This document shows, piece by piece, positions 42,095 through 51,306 of a stretch of DNA of 64,000 nucleotides. Where the stretch lies: positions 1,798,001 to 1,862,000 of the forward strand of contig NZ_CP059399.1 of the NCBI RefSeq assembly GCF_013744875.1. Direction: 5' to 3'. The stretch's first letter is position 1; every line of letters starts with the position of its first letter. The translations under genes were made by a program, and so were the position numbers. The notes under the pieces were generated by a model. That model saw nothing but the letters and a program-made list of their open reading frames with translations, was not told the origin of the DNA and made no database searches. This stretch comes from Nocardia huaxiensis (lineage in GTDB: Bacteria; Actinomycetota; Actinomycetes; Mycobacteriales; Mycobacteriaceae).

Positions 42095-44109
42095 CCGAGG
42101 ATGCGAATCAGCTTTCCGTCGCCGAACTACTGGCGCGCAATGGGCAACAGGGCGCGCCGTCCGGCGGCGGAGGGCGGAGAAGACGTAGTGGCCGTGGCGT
42201 TTCCGTCGCGGAGCTCTCCGGAGAGATTCCGGCGGTGCGTGCGGGCGGTTCGTCCCACGCGGCCCCGGACGACGACCCGGCCGAGTCCGCACCCGAACCT
42301 GCTCCCGCCGAAACGGACTTTTCAAACTTTTCGAACTTCTCGAATTATTCTGATTACTCGAACTTTTCGGATTACTCGGGCTATTCCGCTCCCTCCGCCG
42401 AACCGCAGCCGGACTACTCCGGTTACTCGGTACCCGCCCCGGAGCCTTCGTATTCCCCCCTCTCCGGCCCGATTTCGTACTACGACCCGGAACGCGCCGA
42501 ACCGCAGTCCCTACAGCAGGGCGGCTACGGTTCCGCCGGAGTCGACTGGCCGCCCACCGAAACACCGCCCTCCGGCCGTCGGGCGCGCAATGGTCACGCC
42601 GACCCGCTCGACGCCTACTCCGATCCGCTCAATGGCCGTGTCGATCCGCTGGGCGGCTCGAATCCCCTGAACGGGCACGCGGATCCGCTCAACGGCTACG
42701 CGAACCCTCTGGCGCCCTCGACGCCGTCGCGCGGCGGACGACGCCGCAAGCCCGATCCGCTCGACTCGGACCTGCCGCTCGGCGAACTGGACGGCACCGC
42801 CGCCCCCGCCCCCGCACCCACCGAGGGCGGCCGCCGGCGCCGCCGCTTCGATCCGGACGACGAGACCACCGAGGTGCGCCCCTTCCGCGGTGACGCCACC
42901 CGCGCGCCGCTCGACGGCCCCGCCTGGTCGCCCGCCCCGGAAGCCGAACCGCTACCGGGCAATTCGCGCAATGGTTACGGCGACCTCGCCCCGACGCAGG
43001 CCGCCCCCGCGACCCCGCTGTCGCGCTCGGCCCGCCGGCACGCCGAGGCCCAGCGCGAGGAGGACGAACAGCAGGCCCGTCTGCACGAGGAACTGCGCCG
43101 CGAGGCGAATCGCCCTGCGGGACAGCCCTGGAACGGCAGCCCCGCGCCGCAGGACGATCGTGCCGCGCGCGATCTCGACGCGGCCGAGGATTGGCGTGGC
43201 AAGCCGTCGGTGCGTGAGATCCCGGGCTGGCGTTCCGGCACCAAGTCGCGGCGCGACCGGCACGGCGACGAACAGCCGCAGCATGGCGAGACCCGCGGCT
43301 GGCAGGGCCAGGACGAACCGCAGCCGGGTCCGGCGGGCGGCCGCCGGACCGAGGCCCCGGAGCGGCCCGCGCCGAACGGCCGCGCCGAGGCCAAGGCCGC
43401 CGGCCTGCCCGCGTGGTCCGCGCGAAGACGTCAGTCGCCCGCACCCGAGCCTGCCGCCGACCGCGCGGATCAGGCGGCGGTGCCGACCGCGGCGTGGTCT
43501 CTGGCACAGCAGGATCAGCAGCTGCTGTCCGGCGAGACGGTTGCCGGTGATCTGCTACGCGATGCGCGCGAACGGGAAGACGAACGCACCGAACACGAGT
43601 CGCGACGGGGTGGCAAACGGCGGGCCGGTGGTTCGCGACGGCGCGGGGCCGCGACGGCGCACCCCGATCCCGACGAGCATCTGACCGATGTGTACGAACC
43701 GGTCGATGATTACGACGAACTCGACGATGATCACGACGGTCACGAAACCTCCCTGGCCGGAAGGCTTTCCGCGGTAGCCACGCGGGCCGCGCGCCGCACG
43801 CGCGGCGCCACCGCGAAATCCGGGCGCCGCCTTTCCGAGGACGACGAGAATCGCCGGCAGTGGATGATTCTGGGCGGCCAGAGCGCGGGCGCCGCAATCG
43901 CGGGCATGTTGCTGTTCAAGGGTTTCGAACGCATGTGGGAATTGCTCCCATGGGTTGCCCTGGCTCTGGCGATGATCGTGATTCTCGGGCTCGTCGCGCT
44001 CGTTCGCGTATTGCGGCGCACCGACGACATATTCAGCACTGTGATTGCCGTCGTCGTGGGCGTCTTTGTCACGCTCGGACCGCTAGCCTTTCTACTCAGT
44101 ACGAACTGA
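42091..44109 (+). CDS. Large low-complexity membrane protein (Rv0497-like)
   Basis: A 672-residue protein, roughly twice the mycobacterial counterpart. Residues 1-560 are disordered. They include [10 protein letters not shown] and [10 protein letters not shown] (motifs seen in other mycolic membrane proteins), an aromatic-Ser block at 77-99 of [FY]-S repeats, DPL/NPL repeats at 170-207, and long Arg/Glu/Ala stretches. Three membrane segments follow at about 600-670, including [20 protein letters not shown] and [20 protein letters not shown]. Function is unknown. It overlaps ppx by four bases. Size growth is confined to the cytoplasmic disordered part. Confidence 0.85.
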   Translation: MTEDANQLSVAELLARNGQQGAPSGGGGRRRRSGRGVSVAELSGEIPAVRAGGSSHAAPDDDPAESAPEPAPAETDFSNFSNFSNYSDYSNFSDYSGYSAPSAEPQPDYSGYSVPAPEPSYSPLSGPISYYDPERAEPQSLQQGGYGSAGVDWPPTETPPSGRRARNGHADPLDAYSDPLNGRVDPLGGSNPLNGHADPLNGYANPLAPSTPSRGGRRRKPDPLDSDLPLGELDGTAAPAPAPTEGGRRRRRFDPDDETTEVRPFRGDATRAPLDGPAWSPAPEAEPLPGNSRNGYGDLAPTQAAPATPLSRSARRHAEAQREEDEQQARLHEELRREANRPAGQPWNGSPAPQDDRAARDLDAAEDWRGKPSVREIPGWRSGTKSRRDRHGDEQPQHGETRGWQGQDEPQPGPAGGRRTEAPERPAPNGRAEAKAAGLPAWSARRRQSPAPEPAADRADQAAVPTAAWSLAQQDQQLLSGETVAGDLLRDAREREDERTEHESRRGGKRRAGGSRRRGAATAHPDPDEHLTDVYEPVDDYDELDDDHDGHETSLAGRLSAVATRAARRTRGATAKSGRRLSEDDENRRQWMILGGQSAGAAIAGMLLFKGFERMWELLPWVALALAMIVILGLVALVRVLRRTDDIFSTVIAVVVGVFVTLGPLAFLLSTN

Positions 44110-44123
44110 GCAGGGAGCAGGAC

Positions 44124-45047
44124 GTGGGGAACAGTGTGCACGGGGGAAACGAGAACGGGGCGGGGCGAAGGGAAGTCCGCGTCGGGCTTTCGACGGCATC
44201 GGTGTATCCGGAGAACACCGAGGCGGCATTCCGGTATGCCGCCGAATTGGGTTACGACGGCGTCGAGTTGATGGTGTGGGCCGAACCGGCCAGCCAATCG
44301 ATCTCGACCGTGCAGGCGTTCAGCCGCAAATACTCGGTGCCGGTGCTGGCGGTGCACGCACCGTGTCTGCTGATCTCGCAACGCGTGTGGGGCGCGGATC
44401 CGAGCGCGAAACTCACTCGCAGCGTGCACACCGCCGAGGCGCTCGGCGCGGCCACCGTGGTGGTGCATCCGCCGTTCCGCTGGCAGCGCCGCTATGCCGA
44501 CAATTTCGTGCGCCTGGTCGCGGAACTCGAAGACGCGAGCCCGGTTTCGGTTGCCGTGGAGAACATGTTCCCCATGCGCGCCGACTCGTTCTTCCGCGGT
44601 GACGGCTCCATCAAACGCCTGGAGCGCCGGGGTGGACCGGGCCCCTCCATCACCACCTTCAGCCCCTCCTACGATCCGACGGACACGGGCTTCCGCCACT
44701 ACACCCTCGACACCTCGCACACCGCCACCGCCGGCATGGACCCGCTGGATCTGGCCTCCCGCATGGGTTCCGGCCTCACCCACCTCCATCTGGCCGACGG
44801 CCGCGGCGCCGCCACCGACGAACACCTCATCCCGGGCGAGGGCACCCAGCCCATCGCCGACCTCTGCGACATGCTGGTGCACAACGGCTTCGACGGTCAG
44901 GCGGTCATCGAGGTCAACACGCAGATGGCCCGCACCACCGCCGCCCGCGCCGCCATGCTGCACCGCGCCCTCACCTTCGCCCGCAAACACCTCAACGGCG
45001 CCGCCCCCGTTCACCCTTTGGAGCCGACCGGCGCGCACCGAGGCTGA
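44124..45047 (+). CDS. TIM-barrel xylose-isomerase-like protein (Rv0498-like)
   Basis: A 307-residue protein of the AP endonuclease 2/sugar isomerase superfamily. Barrel motifs include VGLSTASVYPENTEAAF, LGYDGVELMVWAEP, VVVHPPFRWQ, VAVENMFP, LDTSHTATAG, HLHLADGRG and AVIEVNTQMART. Residues Glu, His and Asp suited for metal binding are visible in these strands. The substrate is unknown. GTG 44124 has GGGAG upstream and is 14 bp after the membrane protein gene, so it belongs to the ppx operon. Confidence 0.85.
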   Translation: MGNSVHGGNENGAGRREVRVGLSTASVYPENTEAAFRYAAELGYDGVELMVWAEPASQSISTVQAFSRKYSVPVLAVHAPCLLISQRVWGADPSAKLTRSVHTAEALGAATVVVHPPFRWQRRYADNFVRLVAELEDASPVSVAVENMFPMRADSFFRGDGSIKRLERRGGPGPSITTFSPSYDPTDTGFRHYTLDTSHTATAGMDPLDLASRMGSGLTHLHLADGRGAATDEHLIPGEGTQPIADLCDMLVHNGFDGQAVIEVNTQMARTTAARAAMLHRALTFARKHLNGAAPVHPLEPTGAHRG

Positions 45048-45124
45048 CCCCTCGTCATCCCGAGGGCGCTGTCCCGGCGCCCTGTGATTGATCCCACGAC
45101 TCGGTTCTCCGCTCCGGCCACCGC

Positions 45125-45139
45125 TTGTACGCTGTACAA
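45125..45139. promoter_or_regulatory. TetR-type operator-like palindrome
   Basis: TTGTAC-GCT-GTACAA is a perfect 6-bp inverted repeat with a 3-bp centre, 26 bp before the thioesterase ATG. This is the size and pattern of many TetR-family operators. No TetR gene is in the window. Confidence 0.5.
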
Positions 45140-45165
45140 ACCGACCGATCGGAGAGGACCAGCGG

Positions 45166-46068
45166 ATGACAACGGAGTTGACCGTCGACGTCGAGACCAG
45201 CGCCGCGCGACTCGCGGACGATGCCCCGTTCAGCCGCGTCTGCGCCGTCACCGCACTCCCGTCGGACGATCCGGCCGTCGGCCGCTTCCTGGGCGATATC
45301 GACCCCATCTGGACCATCGGCCCGAAGGTGCACGGCGGCACCATGGTCGCCGGTTCCGCCGCGGCCGCCACCGAATGGCTGCGCCGCACCGCCCCCGGGC
45401 AGTCGGCCATGTTCCCGATCGCCGCGAGCACCGATTTCCTCGGCGCCCCCGATCCGGGCGAGGTCGAGTACGAGGTCCGCACCCGCAAACTCGGCCGCCA
45501 GATCTGCCTGGTGGATGCCAACCTCATCCAGAACGGTCGCACCCTCGTGCACACCGCTTTCACGTTCAGCCACCTGGACGACACCGAACCGGCCTGGTCC
45601 GCCGACCACGCCGCAGATATGCCCGCCGAGCCCGACCCGCGCGCCCTGCACTACGACTCCTCCAACCCCATGGGCGAGATGGTCCATGTGGCGCAAGGCT
45701 CCTCGGTCGCCATCGACGGCAAGTGGGCCCGATTCATTCGCGGCAAGCAGGGCGATCCGCAACTGCGCCTGTGGATTCGGCCCCGCCCGGCCGACGAGCA
45801 GAATCCGGACGTGGCCGCCTACTTCGCCATGATGGCCGCCGACATGAGCCCGCCGGTCCCGTTCAACCTGGGCCGATTCGGTTGGTCCCCAACGGTTCAG
45901 CTCACCACCTACCTGCGCCGCCGCCCGGCGCCGGGCTGGCTGCGCGTGATCGCCACCAGCCGTGAGGTCGGCGGTCGCATGTTCGACGAGGATCAGCTCG
46001 TCATCGACTCCACGGGCGCCATCGTGGCCCAGAGTCGTCAGCTGGCATTGATCCCGCAGTCGCAGTAG
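45166..46068 (+). CDS. Acyl-CoA thioesterase-like hotdog protein (Rv0499-like)
   Basis: A 300-residue double-hotdog protein resembling acyl-CoA thioesterase II/TesB types. The first hotdog starts at about residue 45 (IDPIWTIGPKVHGGTMVAGS, then STDFLGAPDPGEVEYEVR). The second ends in RVIATSREVGGRMFDEDQLV and a strand with VAQSRQLAL. Such enzymes hydrolyse acyl-CoA or bind its acyl chain. GGAGAGG lies before the ATG at 45166. The upstream palindrome suggests regulation by a TetR protein sensitive to acyl chains. Confidence 0.8.
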   Translation: MTTELTVDVETSAARLADDAPFSRVCAVTALPSDDPAVGRFLGDIDPIWTIGPKVHGGTMVAGSAAAATEWLRRTAPGQSAMFPIAASTDFLGAPDPGEVEYEVRTRKLGRQICLVDANLIQNGRTLVHTAFTFSHLDDTEPAWSADHAADMPAEPDPRALHYDSSNPMGEMVHVAQGSSVAIDGKWARFIRGKQGDPQLRLWIRPRPADEQNPDVAAYFAMMAADMSPPVPFNLGRFGWSPTVQLTTYLRRRPAPGWLRVIATSREVGGRMFDEDQLVIDSTGAIVAQSRQLALIPQSQ

Positions 46069-46095
46069 GTTTCGCCCCCACTACGCTGGAGTCCT

Positions 46096-46914
46096 ATGAC
46101 GAGGATTGCGGTGATCGGCGGAGGCCGGATCGGTGAGGCGTTGATCGCCGGCCTGCTCGAATCCGGGCGTGCCAGCAAGGATCTGGTGGTGTGTGAGCCG
46201 GTGGCGGCTCGCGGTGAGTTGCTGGCGCAGCGTTTCGGTGTGCGAGTTACCGGCGAGGTCGCCGATGCCGCGACCGGAGCCGATCTCATTGTCATCGCGG
46301 TGAAGCCGGGCGATGTCGACGGTGTGCTCACCGATCTGGCCAAGATCGAGCTGGGCAACGACAGCGACGCCGTGCTGGTGTCCCTCGTCGCGGGTGTGCC
46401 GACCCTCCGTTTCGAGAACAAACTGCCCGCCGGGTTCCCGGTGGTCCGGGTCATGCCGAACACCCCGATGCTGGTGGGTCAGGGCATGAGCGCCATCGCC
46501 GCGGGCCGCTACGCCCGCAAGGAGCAGTTGGCGCTGGTGACCGAGATGCTGGAGTCGGTCGGCAAGGTGGTCACCGTCTCCGAGCCGCAGATGGACGCGG
46601 TGACCGCGGTGTCGGGTTCCGGCCCCGCCTACTTCTTCCTGGTCGTCGAGGCCATGATCGACGCGTCGGTGGGCCTGGGCCTGACCCGCGATGTGGCGAC
46701 CCAGCTGGTCGTCCAGACCATGCTCGGTTCGGCCGCCCTGCTGGAGGAGTCGGGCCAGTCTGCCGTGGAGTTGCGCGCGGCCGTCACCTCGCCCGCCGGG
46801 ACGACCGCCGCGGCCTTGCGTGAACTCGAGCGCGGCGCGGTGCGTTCGGCCTTCCACGAGGCGCTGAATGCCGCAAAACGTCGTTCTGCCGAACAGGGCG
46901 CGGTCGCGGACTAA
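46096..46914 (+). CDS. proC: Pyrroline-5-carboxylate reductase
   Basis: A 272-residue ProC. It reduces pyrroline-5-carboxylate to proline with NAD(P)H in the last step of proline synthesis. The dinucleotide motif VIGGGRIGEALIAGLLESG is N-terminal, VIAVKPGDVD follows, and RVMPNTPMLVGQGMSAI is the substrate region. The signature AVTSPAGTTAAALRELERG closes the protein. GGAG precedes the ATG. A TACGCT box close by suggests its own promoter. Confidence 0.95.
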   Translation: MTRIAVIGGGRIGEALIAGLLESGRASKDLVVCEPVAARGELLAQRFGVRVTGEVADAATGADLIVIAVKPGDVDGVLTDLAKIELGNDSDAVLVSLVAGVPTLRFENKLPAGFPVVRVMPNTPMLVGQGMSAIAAGRYARKEQLALVTEMLESVGKVVTVSEPQMDAVTAVSGSGPAYFFLVVEAMIDASVGLGLTRDVATQLVVQTMLGSAALLEESGQSAVELRAAVTSPAGTTAAALRELERGAVRSAFHEALNAAKRRSAEQGAVAD

Positions 46915-47132
46915 TTTTGAGGGGGCGGCCATTCGAGTGCCGCCTGCCTGCGCGTACCGATACCGACCGGTAGCTGGTTTGCTGCCGACCGACGACTCGC
47001 CACAGCAAAGGCTGATTTCTCACACCCGTCGCAGCAATCCCACTGGTCACGATAAGCTGCAAGGAGCACGTGCGTGTCTGTTCCGCCGGTGGGGAAGCCG
47101 GCGGCGCGGACGTGCCGGAGGTCAGTGACGCG

Positions 47133-47378
47133 ATGATGTCTGGAAACAGTCAAGCGAGGTCCGGAAACAGCCCAATCAGCACAGCAAACGTCATAGGCGG
47201 CGGAACGCAGTTCCTCACCGTCGCCGAAGTGGCGAATCTGATGCGGGTATCCAAGATGACGGTGTACCGGCTGGTGCATTCGGGAGAGCTGCCCGCGGTG
47301 CGGGTAGGCAGATCCTTCCGGGTTCATGCCAAGGCCGTGCACGACTACCTGGAGACGTCCTACTTCGACGCGGGGTAG
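47133..47378 (+). CDS. Small excisionase-like HTH protein (Rv0500A-like)
   Basis: An 81-residue DNA-binding protein with a MerR/Xis-type winged helix: FLTVAEVANLMRVSKMTVYR, then LVHSGELPAVRVGRSFRVHA and a helix ending DYLETSYFDAG. It is conserved in position after proC across mycolic actinomycetes. Its target is not known from the sequence. The ATG at 47133 follows GGAGG (47117-47121); a second ATG is immediately after. The 218 bp between proC and this gene hold a GATAAGCT-type -10 candidate near 47051 and nothing else I recognise. Confidence 0.85.
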   Translation: MMSGNSQARSGNSPISTANVIGGGTQFLTVAEVANLMRVSKMTVYRLVHSGELPAVRVGRSFRVHAKAVHDYLETSYFDAG

Positions 47379-47418
47379 GCGTCGAGGGAAGAGTCTCAGG
47401 AGTCTCAGGCCCACCGGT

Positions 47419-47448
47419 TTCGTTCGCCGAATGGTGGCCCGGTAGTAT
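47419..47448 (+). promoter_or_regulatory. Possible promoter of the bS22 gene
   Basis: TTCGTT at 47419-47424 and TAGTAT at 47443-47448 have an 18-bp spacer. A direct repeat AGTCTCAGG-AGTCTCAGG lies just upstream (47392-47409). Confidence 0.35.
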
Positions 47449-47583
47449 CGACCGGCATCCTGTACGTGCCGGTGGTGCCGTCGGGTCCGAATCGGCCCGT
47501 ACCGGGTAGGTCTGTGCAGGGTCAGGAATGTAGACCCCGCGCGAGCGGGGTGTGACCCGCCGAGAGAACGCGAGGAAGACCCT

Positions 47584-47685
47584 ATGGGTTCTGTGATCAA
47601 GAAGCGCCGCAAGCGCATGTCGAAGAAGAAGCACCGCAAGCTGCTTCGTCGCACACGCGTTCAGCGTCGCAAACTCGGCAAGTAA
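47584..47685 (+). CDS. Ribosomal protein bS22 (AURKAIP1/COX24 domain)
   Basis: A 33-residue, extremely basic protein that begins [20 protein letters not shown] and ends RRKLGK. It matches Rv0500B; such peptides were found as protein bS22 in mycobacterial ribosomes near the decoding centre. The leader of more than 100 bases contains a small hairpin (CCCCGC-GCGA-GCGGGG, 47535-47550). GAGGAAG lies before the ATG. A strong terminator follows, so it is a single-gene unit. Confidence 0.9.
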
Positions 47686-47703
47686 ACGCTGGGTCGTAAC
47701 TGG

Positions 47704-47740
47704 AAGCCCGTCACCTTCGGTGGCGGGCTTTCACTTTTCT
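47704..47740 (+). terminator. Intrinsic terminator of bS22
   Basis: AAGCCCGTCACC / GGTGGCGGGCTT pair over 12 positions (one T-G) with a TTC loop, followed by TCACTTTTCTT. Confidence 0.8.
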
Positions 47741-47830
47741 TACGGTGACAGAACTCATCGTTAGATCCTGGTTAATACCCTTCGGTGACACACCCTGTGG
47801 CAGTTACCCTGAGATGCGGGAAAACAGGAA

Positions 47831-48928
47831 ATGGGGGCTGGCAGAGTGGGATCCGGCGTGGCAGGGACCCGGGACGGGCAGGCGCCCAAGGTGGTGATGG
47901 TGACCGGTGCGAGCCGGTTCTTCGGTGGCACCGTGGTGGCCCGTCTGGCCGCTGATCCTGCCATCGAGCGCATCATCGCGGTGGACGCCAAACAACCCAG
48001 TCCGGACATGCTGCGCCGCATGGGGCGGGCCGAGTTCGTTCGAGCCGATATTCGAAATCCGTTGATACGCAAGGTCGTCGACGGAAACCAGGTGGACACG
48101 GTGGTGCACCCCGCGGCGTTGTCGCGTCCGCCGGCCGGTGGCGGCCGGGCCGCCATGAAGGATATGAACGTCCTGGGCGCCATGCAGCTTTTCGCGGTGT
48201 GCCGCAAGGCTTCCAGCGTGCGCCGCGTGGTGGTGCGGTCCTCGTCGGCCGTCTACGGGTGCAGCGCCAAGGATCCTGTGAAATTCACCGAGGAAATGTC
48301 CGCGCGCACACCACCGAGCGGCTGGTTCGCCAAGGACATGATCGAGGTGGAGGGATTCGTGCGCGGCCTGGCGCGGCGCCGTCCCGATATCTGCACCGCC
48401 ATATTGCGTTTCCCGCCGATCGTGGGCCCGCAATTGGCGCATCGCGGGGTGCAGTATTTCCGTTCGCCGGTGACGCCCACCATCCTGGGGCGGGATCCGC
48501 GCCTGCAATTCCTCCACGAGGAGGACGCGATCGCCGCGCTGACGCATGCCACGGTGGCTGCGCCGGGCGGCACCTTCAATGTGGCCGGTGACGGCGCCAT
48601 GGCGCTGTCGCAGGCCATCCGCCGGGCCGGGCGGGTCGAATTACCGGTCCCGTACACGGTTTTCCGCACCGTGGGGCGCACTTTCATGGGCCCGGTCATG
48701 CGGGAGTTCACCGCCGAACAAATCGACTATTTCCATTTCGGTTGTGGTCTGGACACCACCCGGATGCGCACCGAACTGGGTTTCGAGCCGCGCTGGACCA
48801 CGGTGCAGGCTTTCGACGACTTCATAGGGGGCGCAGCGTTGCGGCCCGTGATCGATCCCGCGTGGATCGATGCCGCAGAGAACAAACTTCTCGGCCTGCT
48901 CGGGGCCGGGACGGGAGCACACCAATGA
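47831..48928 (+). CDS. NAD-dependent epimerase/dehydratase (Rv0501/GalE2-like)
   Basis: A 365-residue extended SDR. The cofactor motif is VMVTGASRFFGGTVVARL, followed by IERIIAVDAKQP and VDTVVHPAAL. The usual Tyr-x3-Lys position reads SGWFAKDMIEVEGF, where Tyr appears to be Trp or Phe, so catalysis may differ from true GalE enzymes. The ATG 47831 is close to AGGAA; GTG 47846 is an alternative. The stop overlaps the acyltransferase start (ATGA), as in Rv0501-Rv0502. Confidence 0.82.
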   Translation: MGAGRVGSGVAGTRDGQAPKVVMVTGASRFFGGTVVARLAADPAIERIIAVDAKQPSPDMLRRMGRAEFVRADIRNPLIRKVVDGNQVDTVVHPAALSRPPAGGGRAAMKDMNVLGAMQLFAVCRKASSVRRVVVRSSSAVYGCSAKDPVKFTEEMSARTPPSGWFAKDMIEVEGFVRGLARRRPDICTAILRFPPIVGPQLAHRGVQYFRSPVTPTILGRDPRLQFLHEEDAIAALTHATVAAPGGTFNVAGDGAMALSQAIRRAGRVELPVPYTVFRTVGRTFMGPVMREFTAEQIDYFHFGCGLDTTRMRTELGFEPRWTTVQAFDDFIGGAALRPVIDPAWIDAAENKLLGLLGAGTGAHQ

Positions 48929-49938
48929 ACGACGTAGCGAAGGTGATCCGGCTTCACGACGTGGATTTCGAGGCGCGGCATCGCCCGTCGCGGGTCTGGC
49001 CCGAGGAGCCGGTTCTGAAACCGGTGACCTCGCTGACCGATCGGCTCGCCGAAGTCGAGGCGCAGCAGCCGAAATCGCTGGGGGAGATGATTCGGGGGGC
49101 TGTCACCGAGGGGGTCGGTCACGCCGCGGATTTCGCTCGCCGCCGCCTCACCGGCGACTACCAGGTCGACGAATTCGGCTTGGACGAGCACCTTTTGGAA
49201 ACCCTGATCCTGCCCATGCTGCGCCCGCTCTCGGACGTCTGGTTCCGGGTGCAGGTCAGCGGTATCGAGAATGTGCCCGAGGTGGGTGGCGCGCTGATCG
49301 TGGCCAATCACGCCGGCACCATTCCGCTGGACGGGCTCATGCTGCAGCTGGCCGTGCACGACAAGCATCCCAAGCAGCGGGCGCTGCGCCTGCTGGCGGC
49401 GGATCTCATCTTCCAGCTGCCGGTGGTGGGCGGTTGGGCGCGCAAGGCCGGCCACACCCTGGCCTGCCCGGCGGATGCCGAAAGGCTGTTGCGCGCAGGC
49501 GAAGTCGCGGGCGTGTTCCCGGAGGGCTTCAAGGGCATCGGCAAGCCGTACTCGGACCGGTACAAGTTGCAGCGTTTCGGCCGTGGTGGTTTCGTCTCGG
49601 CGGCGGTGCGCACGGGTGTGCCGATCATTCCGTGCTCCATCGTGGGTTCGGAGGAGATCTATCCGAAGCTGGCCGATCTCAAGCCGCTGGCGCGACTGCT
49701 CGGTCTGCCGTATTTCCCTGTGACGCCGCTGTTCCCGCATCTGGGGCCGTTGGGCGCGCTGCCGCTGCCGTCGAAGTGGCATATCGAATTCGGTGAGCCG
49801 ATTCCGACCACGCAATACGAGCCGGCGGATGCGGATGATCCGATGACGATGTTCGAAATCACCGATCAGGTCCGCGAAACCATTCAGACCACCCTCTACA
49901 AAAATCTGACGAAGCGCCGTAATCCCTTCACCGGATAG
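48925..49938 (+). CDS. 1-acylglycerol-3-phosphate O-acyltransferase-like protein (Rv0502-like)
   Basis: A 337-residue membrane-associated acyltransferase of the PlsC type. The catalytic motif is VANHAGTIPLDG (His-x5-Asp) at about residue 130, and GVFPEGFKGIGKPYSDRY is the glycerol-phosphate binding block. The N-terminal 100 residues are not part of the catalytic fold. Its acyl acceptor is unknown. It overlaps the epimerase gene by four bases and ends at a perfect hairpin. Confidence 0.87.
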   Translation: MNDVAKVIRLHDVDFEARHRPSRVWPEEPVLKPVTSLTDRLAEVEAQQPKSLGEMIRGAVTEGVGHAADFARRRLTGDYQVDEFGLDEHLLETLILPMLRPLSDVWFRVQVSGIENVPEVGGALIVANHAGTIPLDGLMLQLAVHDKHPKQRALRLLAADLIFQLPVVGGWARKAGHTLACPADAERLLRAGEVAGVFPEGFKGIGKPYSDRYKLQRFGRGGFVSAAVRTGVPIIPCSIVGSEEIYPKLADLKPLARLLGLPYFPVTPLFPHLGPLGALPLPSKWHIEFGEPIPTTQYEPADADDPMTMFEITDQVRETIQTTLYKNLTKRRNPFTG

Positions 49939-49955
49939 CGTTGCGCCACAACAGG

Positions 49956-49986
49956 AAACGGCCCGGTCCAGAGGACCGGGCCGTTT
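49956..49986 (+). terminator. Terminator hairpin
   Basis: AAACGGCCCGGTCC / GGACCGGGCCGTTT form a perfect 14-bp stem with an AGA loop between convergent transcripts; it can serve both strands. Confidence 0.75.
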
Positions 49987-50006
49987 GCGTTCGTACTTCT
50001 CGCCGA

Positions 50007-50093
50007 TTAGTCCTTGGGGAAGCTGATGGAGAACAGCCCCGCGATGAGGACGGAGCTGACGACGGACGCGATCGGGATAAGCAGCAAACTCAT
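50007..50093 (-). CDS. Possible 28-residue membrane peptide
   Basis: The short frame encodes MSLLLIPIASVVSSVLIAGL followed by FSISFPKD and TAA. It is one hydrophobic helix with a charged end. Third codon positions are mostly G/C, as in real genes here. It lies 74 bp downstream of the SerB1-like gene on the same strand and just before the terminator. No strong ribosome site is seen. Function is unknown; it could be a small single-pass membrane peptide. Confidence 0.4.
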   Translation of the reverse strand: MSLLLIPIASVVSSVLIAGLFSISFPKD

Positions 50094-50167
50094 GCGCTGG
50101 AAACTACATGGCCCGGCGCACACGATCCCAATTGTGTGACGCACTCGACTGCCGCCGCCGCGGCGCG

Positions 50168-51217
50168 TCAGCTTGCCTTCGACTCCCGCTTGCGCGAAAT
50201 CACCGCCGCCGCCGCGCCACCCGCCGCACCGAGTGCGAGCGCCGTGGGCACACCGACCTTCGCGGCCTTGCGGCCGGTGCGGAAGTCGCGGATTTCCCAG
50301 CCTCGGTTCTTGGCGACCTCGCGTAGGTCCGCGTCCGGATTGATGGCCACGGCGGTGCCGACCAGCGAGAGCATGGGCACGTCATTGTGGCTGTCGGAGT
50401 AGGCGGTACAGCGCTTGAGGTTCAGGCCCTCGCGAATGGCGAGGGTGCGGACCGCGTGCGCCTTGCCGAGGCCGTGCAGGATGTCGCCGACCAGGCGGCC
50501 GGTGAACACGCCGTCGTGGCTTTCCGCGACCGTGCCCAGCGCGCCGGTGAGGCCGAGGCGTTTGGCGATGACCTGCGCGAGTTCGACCGGCGTGGCCGTG
50601 ACCAGCCACACCTGCTGCCCGGCGTCCAGGTGCATCTGCGCCAGCGCCCGGGTGCCGGGCCAGATCTTGTCGGCGATGATCTCGTCGTAGATCTCCTCGC
50701 CGAGCGCGGCCAGTTCGGCGGTGGAGCGACCGGCGATGAAGGACAGCGCCTTCTCCTTGCCGCTGGCCATGTCGGCCGTGTTCTCCTTGCCGGTGACCCG
50801 GAATTTCACCTGTTTCCAGGCGACATCGACCAGGTCCGAGGTCTTGAAGTATTTGCGTGCGGCCAGCCCGCGCGCGAAATGCACGATGGACGCGCCCTGC
50901 ACCATGGTGTTGTCCACATCGAAGAACGCGGCCGCGGTGAGATCACGCGGGACCGGTGGTCTGCCGGTGTCGTCGTGCAGCGCCTGTTCGGCGTCGACCA
51001 GGGCGAGCGCGGCGTCGGCGCTGGCTTCGCCGGCCAGATTGGCGCGGACCTCTTCCTCGCTCGGGCCGAACGGACTGCGCGTGATGCGGGTGAACTGATC
51101 CTGCAGATCCTGCAGGCCCTGTCCCCAGCGCAACGGGATTTCCCCGAATCGTCCCGCGATCAAACCCGTTCGTGAGTCCTTCGAACTCGCTGCGGCCTCT
51201 TTCGATCGTTCCGGCAC
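50168..51217 (-). CDS. HAD-IB family phosphatase (SerB1-like, Rv0505c)
   Basis: A 349-residue HAD hydrolase. The nucleophile Asp is in [15 protein letters not shown], motif II Thr in [11 protein letters not shown] and motif IV Asp in [14 protein letters not shown] long N-terminal extension of about 95 residues and a C-terminal hydrophobic segment ([16 protein letters not shown]) with basic end suggest membrane attachment. It is annotated as a phosphoserine phosphatase in relatives; the true substrate is uncertain. GGAGG precedes the GTG start. The divergent gene is a glutaredoxin. Confidence 0.85.
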   Translation of the reverse strand: MPERSKEAAASSKDSRTGLIAGRFGEIPLRWGQGLQDLQDQFTRITRSPFGPSEEEVRANLAGEASADAALALVDAEQALHDDTGRPPVPRDLTAAAFFDVDNTMVQGASIVHFARGLAARKYFKTSDLVDVAWKQVKFRVTGKENTADMASGKEKALSFIAGRSTAELAALGEEIYDEIIADKIWPGTRALAQMHLDAGQQVWLVTATPVELAQVIAKRLGLTGALGTVAESHDGVFTGRLVGDILHGLGKAHAVRTLAIREGLNLKRCTAYSDSHNDVPMLSLVGTAVAINPDADLREVAKNRGWEIRDFRTGRKAAKVGVPTALALGAAGGAAAAVISRKRESKAS

Positions 51218-51306
51218 CAGTACCTCCGCCTGTTAGCGCGACAACTCAACAGTAACGCCCAGGGGTGACCGGGACGTAGACGGCGAACGACATAACGGGG
51301 AGTTAA

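Noticed and set aside
42318..42400. CRISPR-like or tandem DNA repeat
   Set aside because: The short repeats are in-frame codons for [FY]-S units of a protein gene, with no spacers of constant length.
41033..42565. Long minus-strand extension of the Cys-rich protein (797 residues in total)
   Set aside because: It lies antisense to ppx and to the low-complexity gene, with Arg/Pro-rich composition typical of GC-driven shadows.
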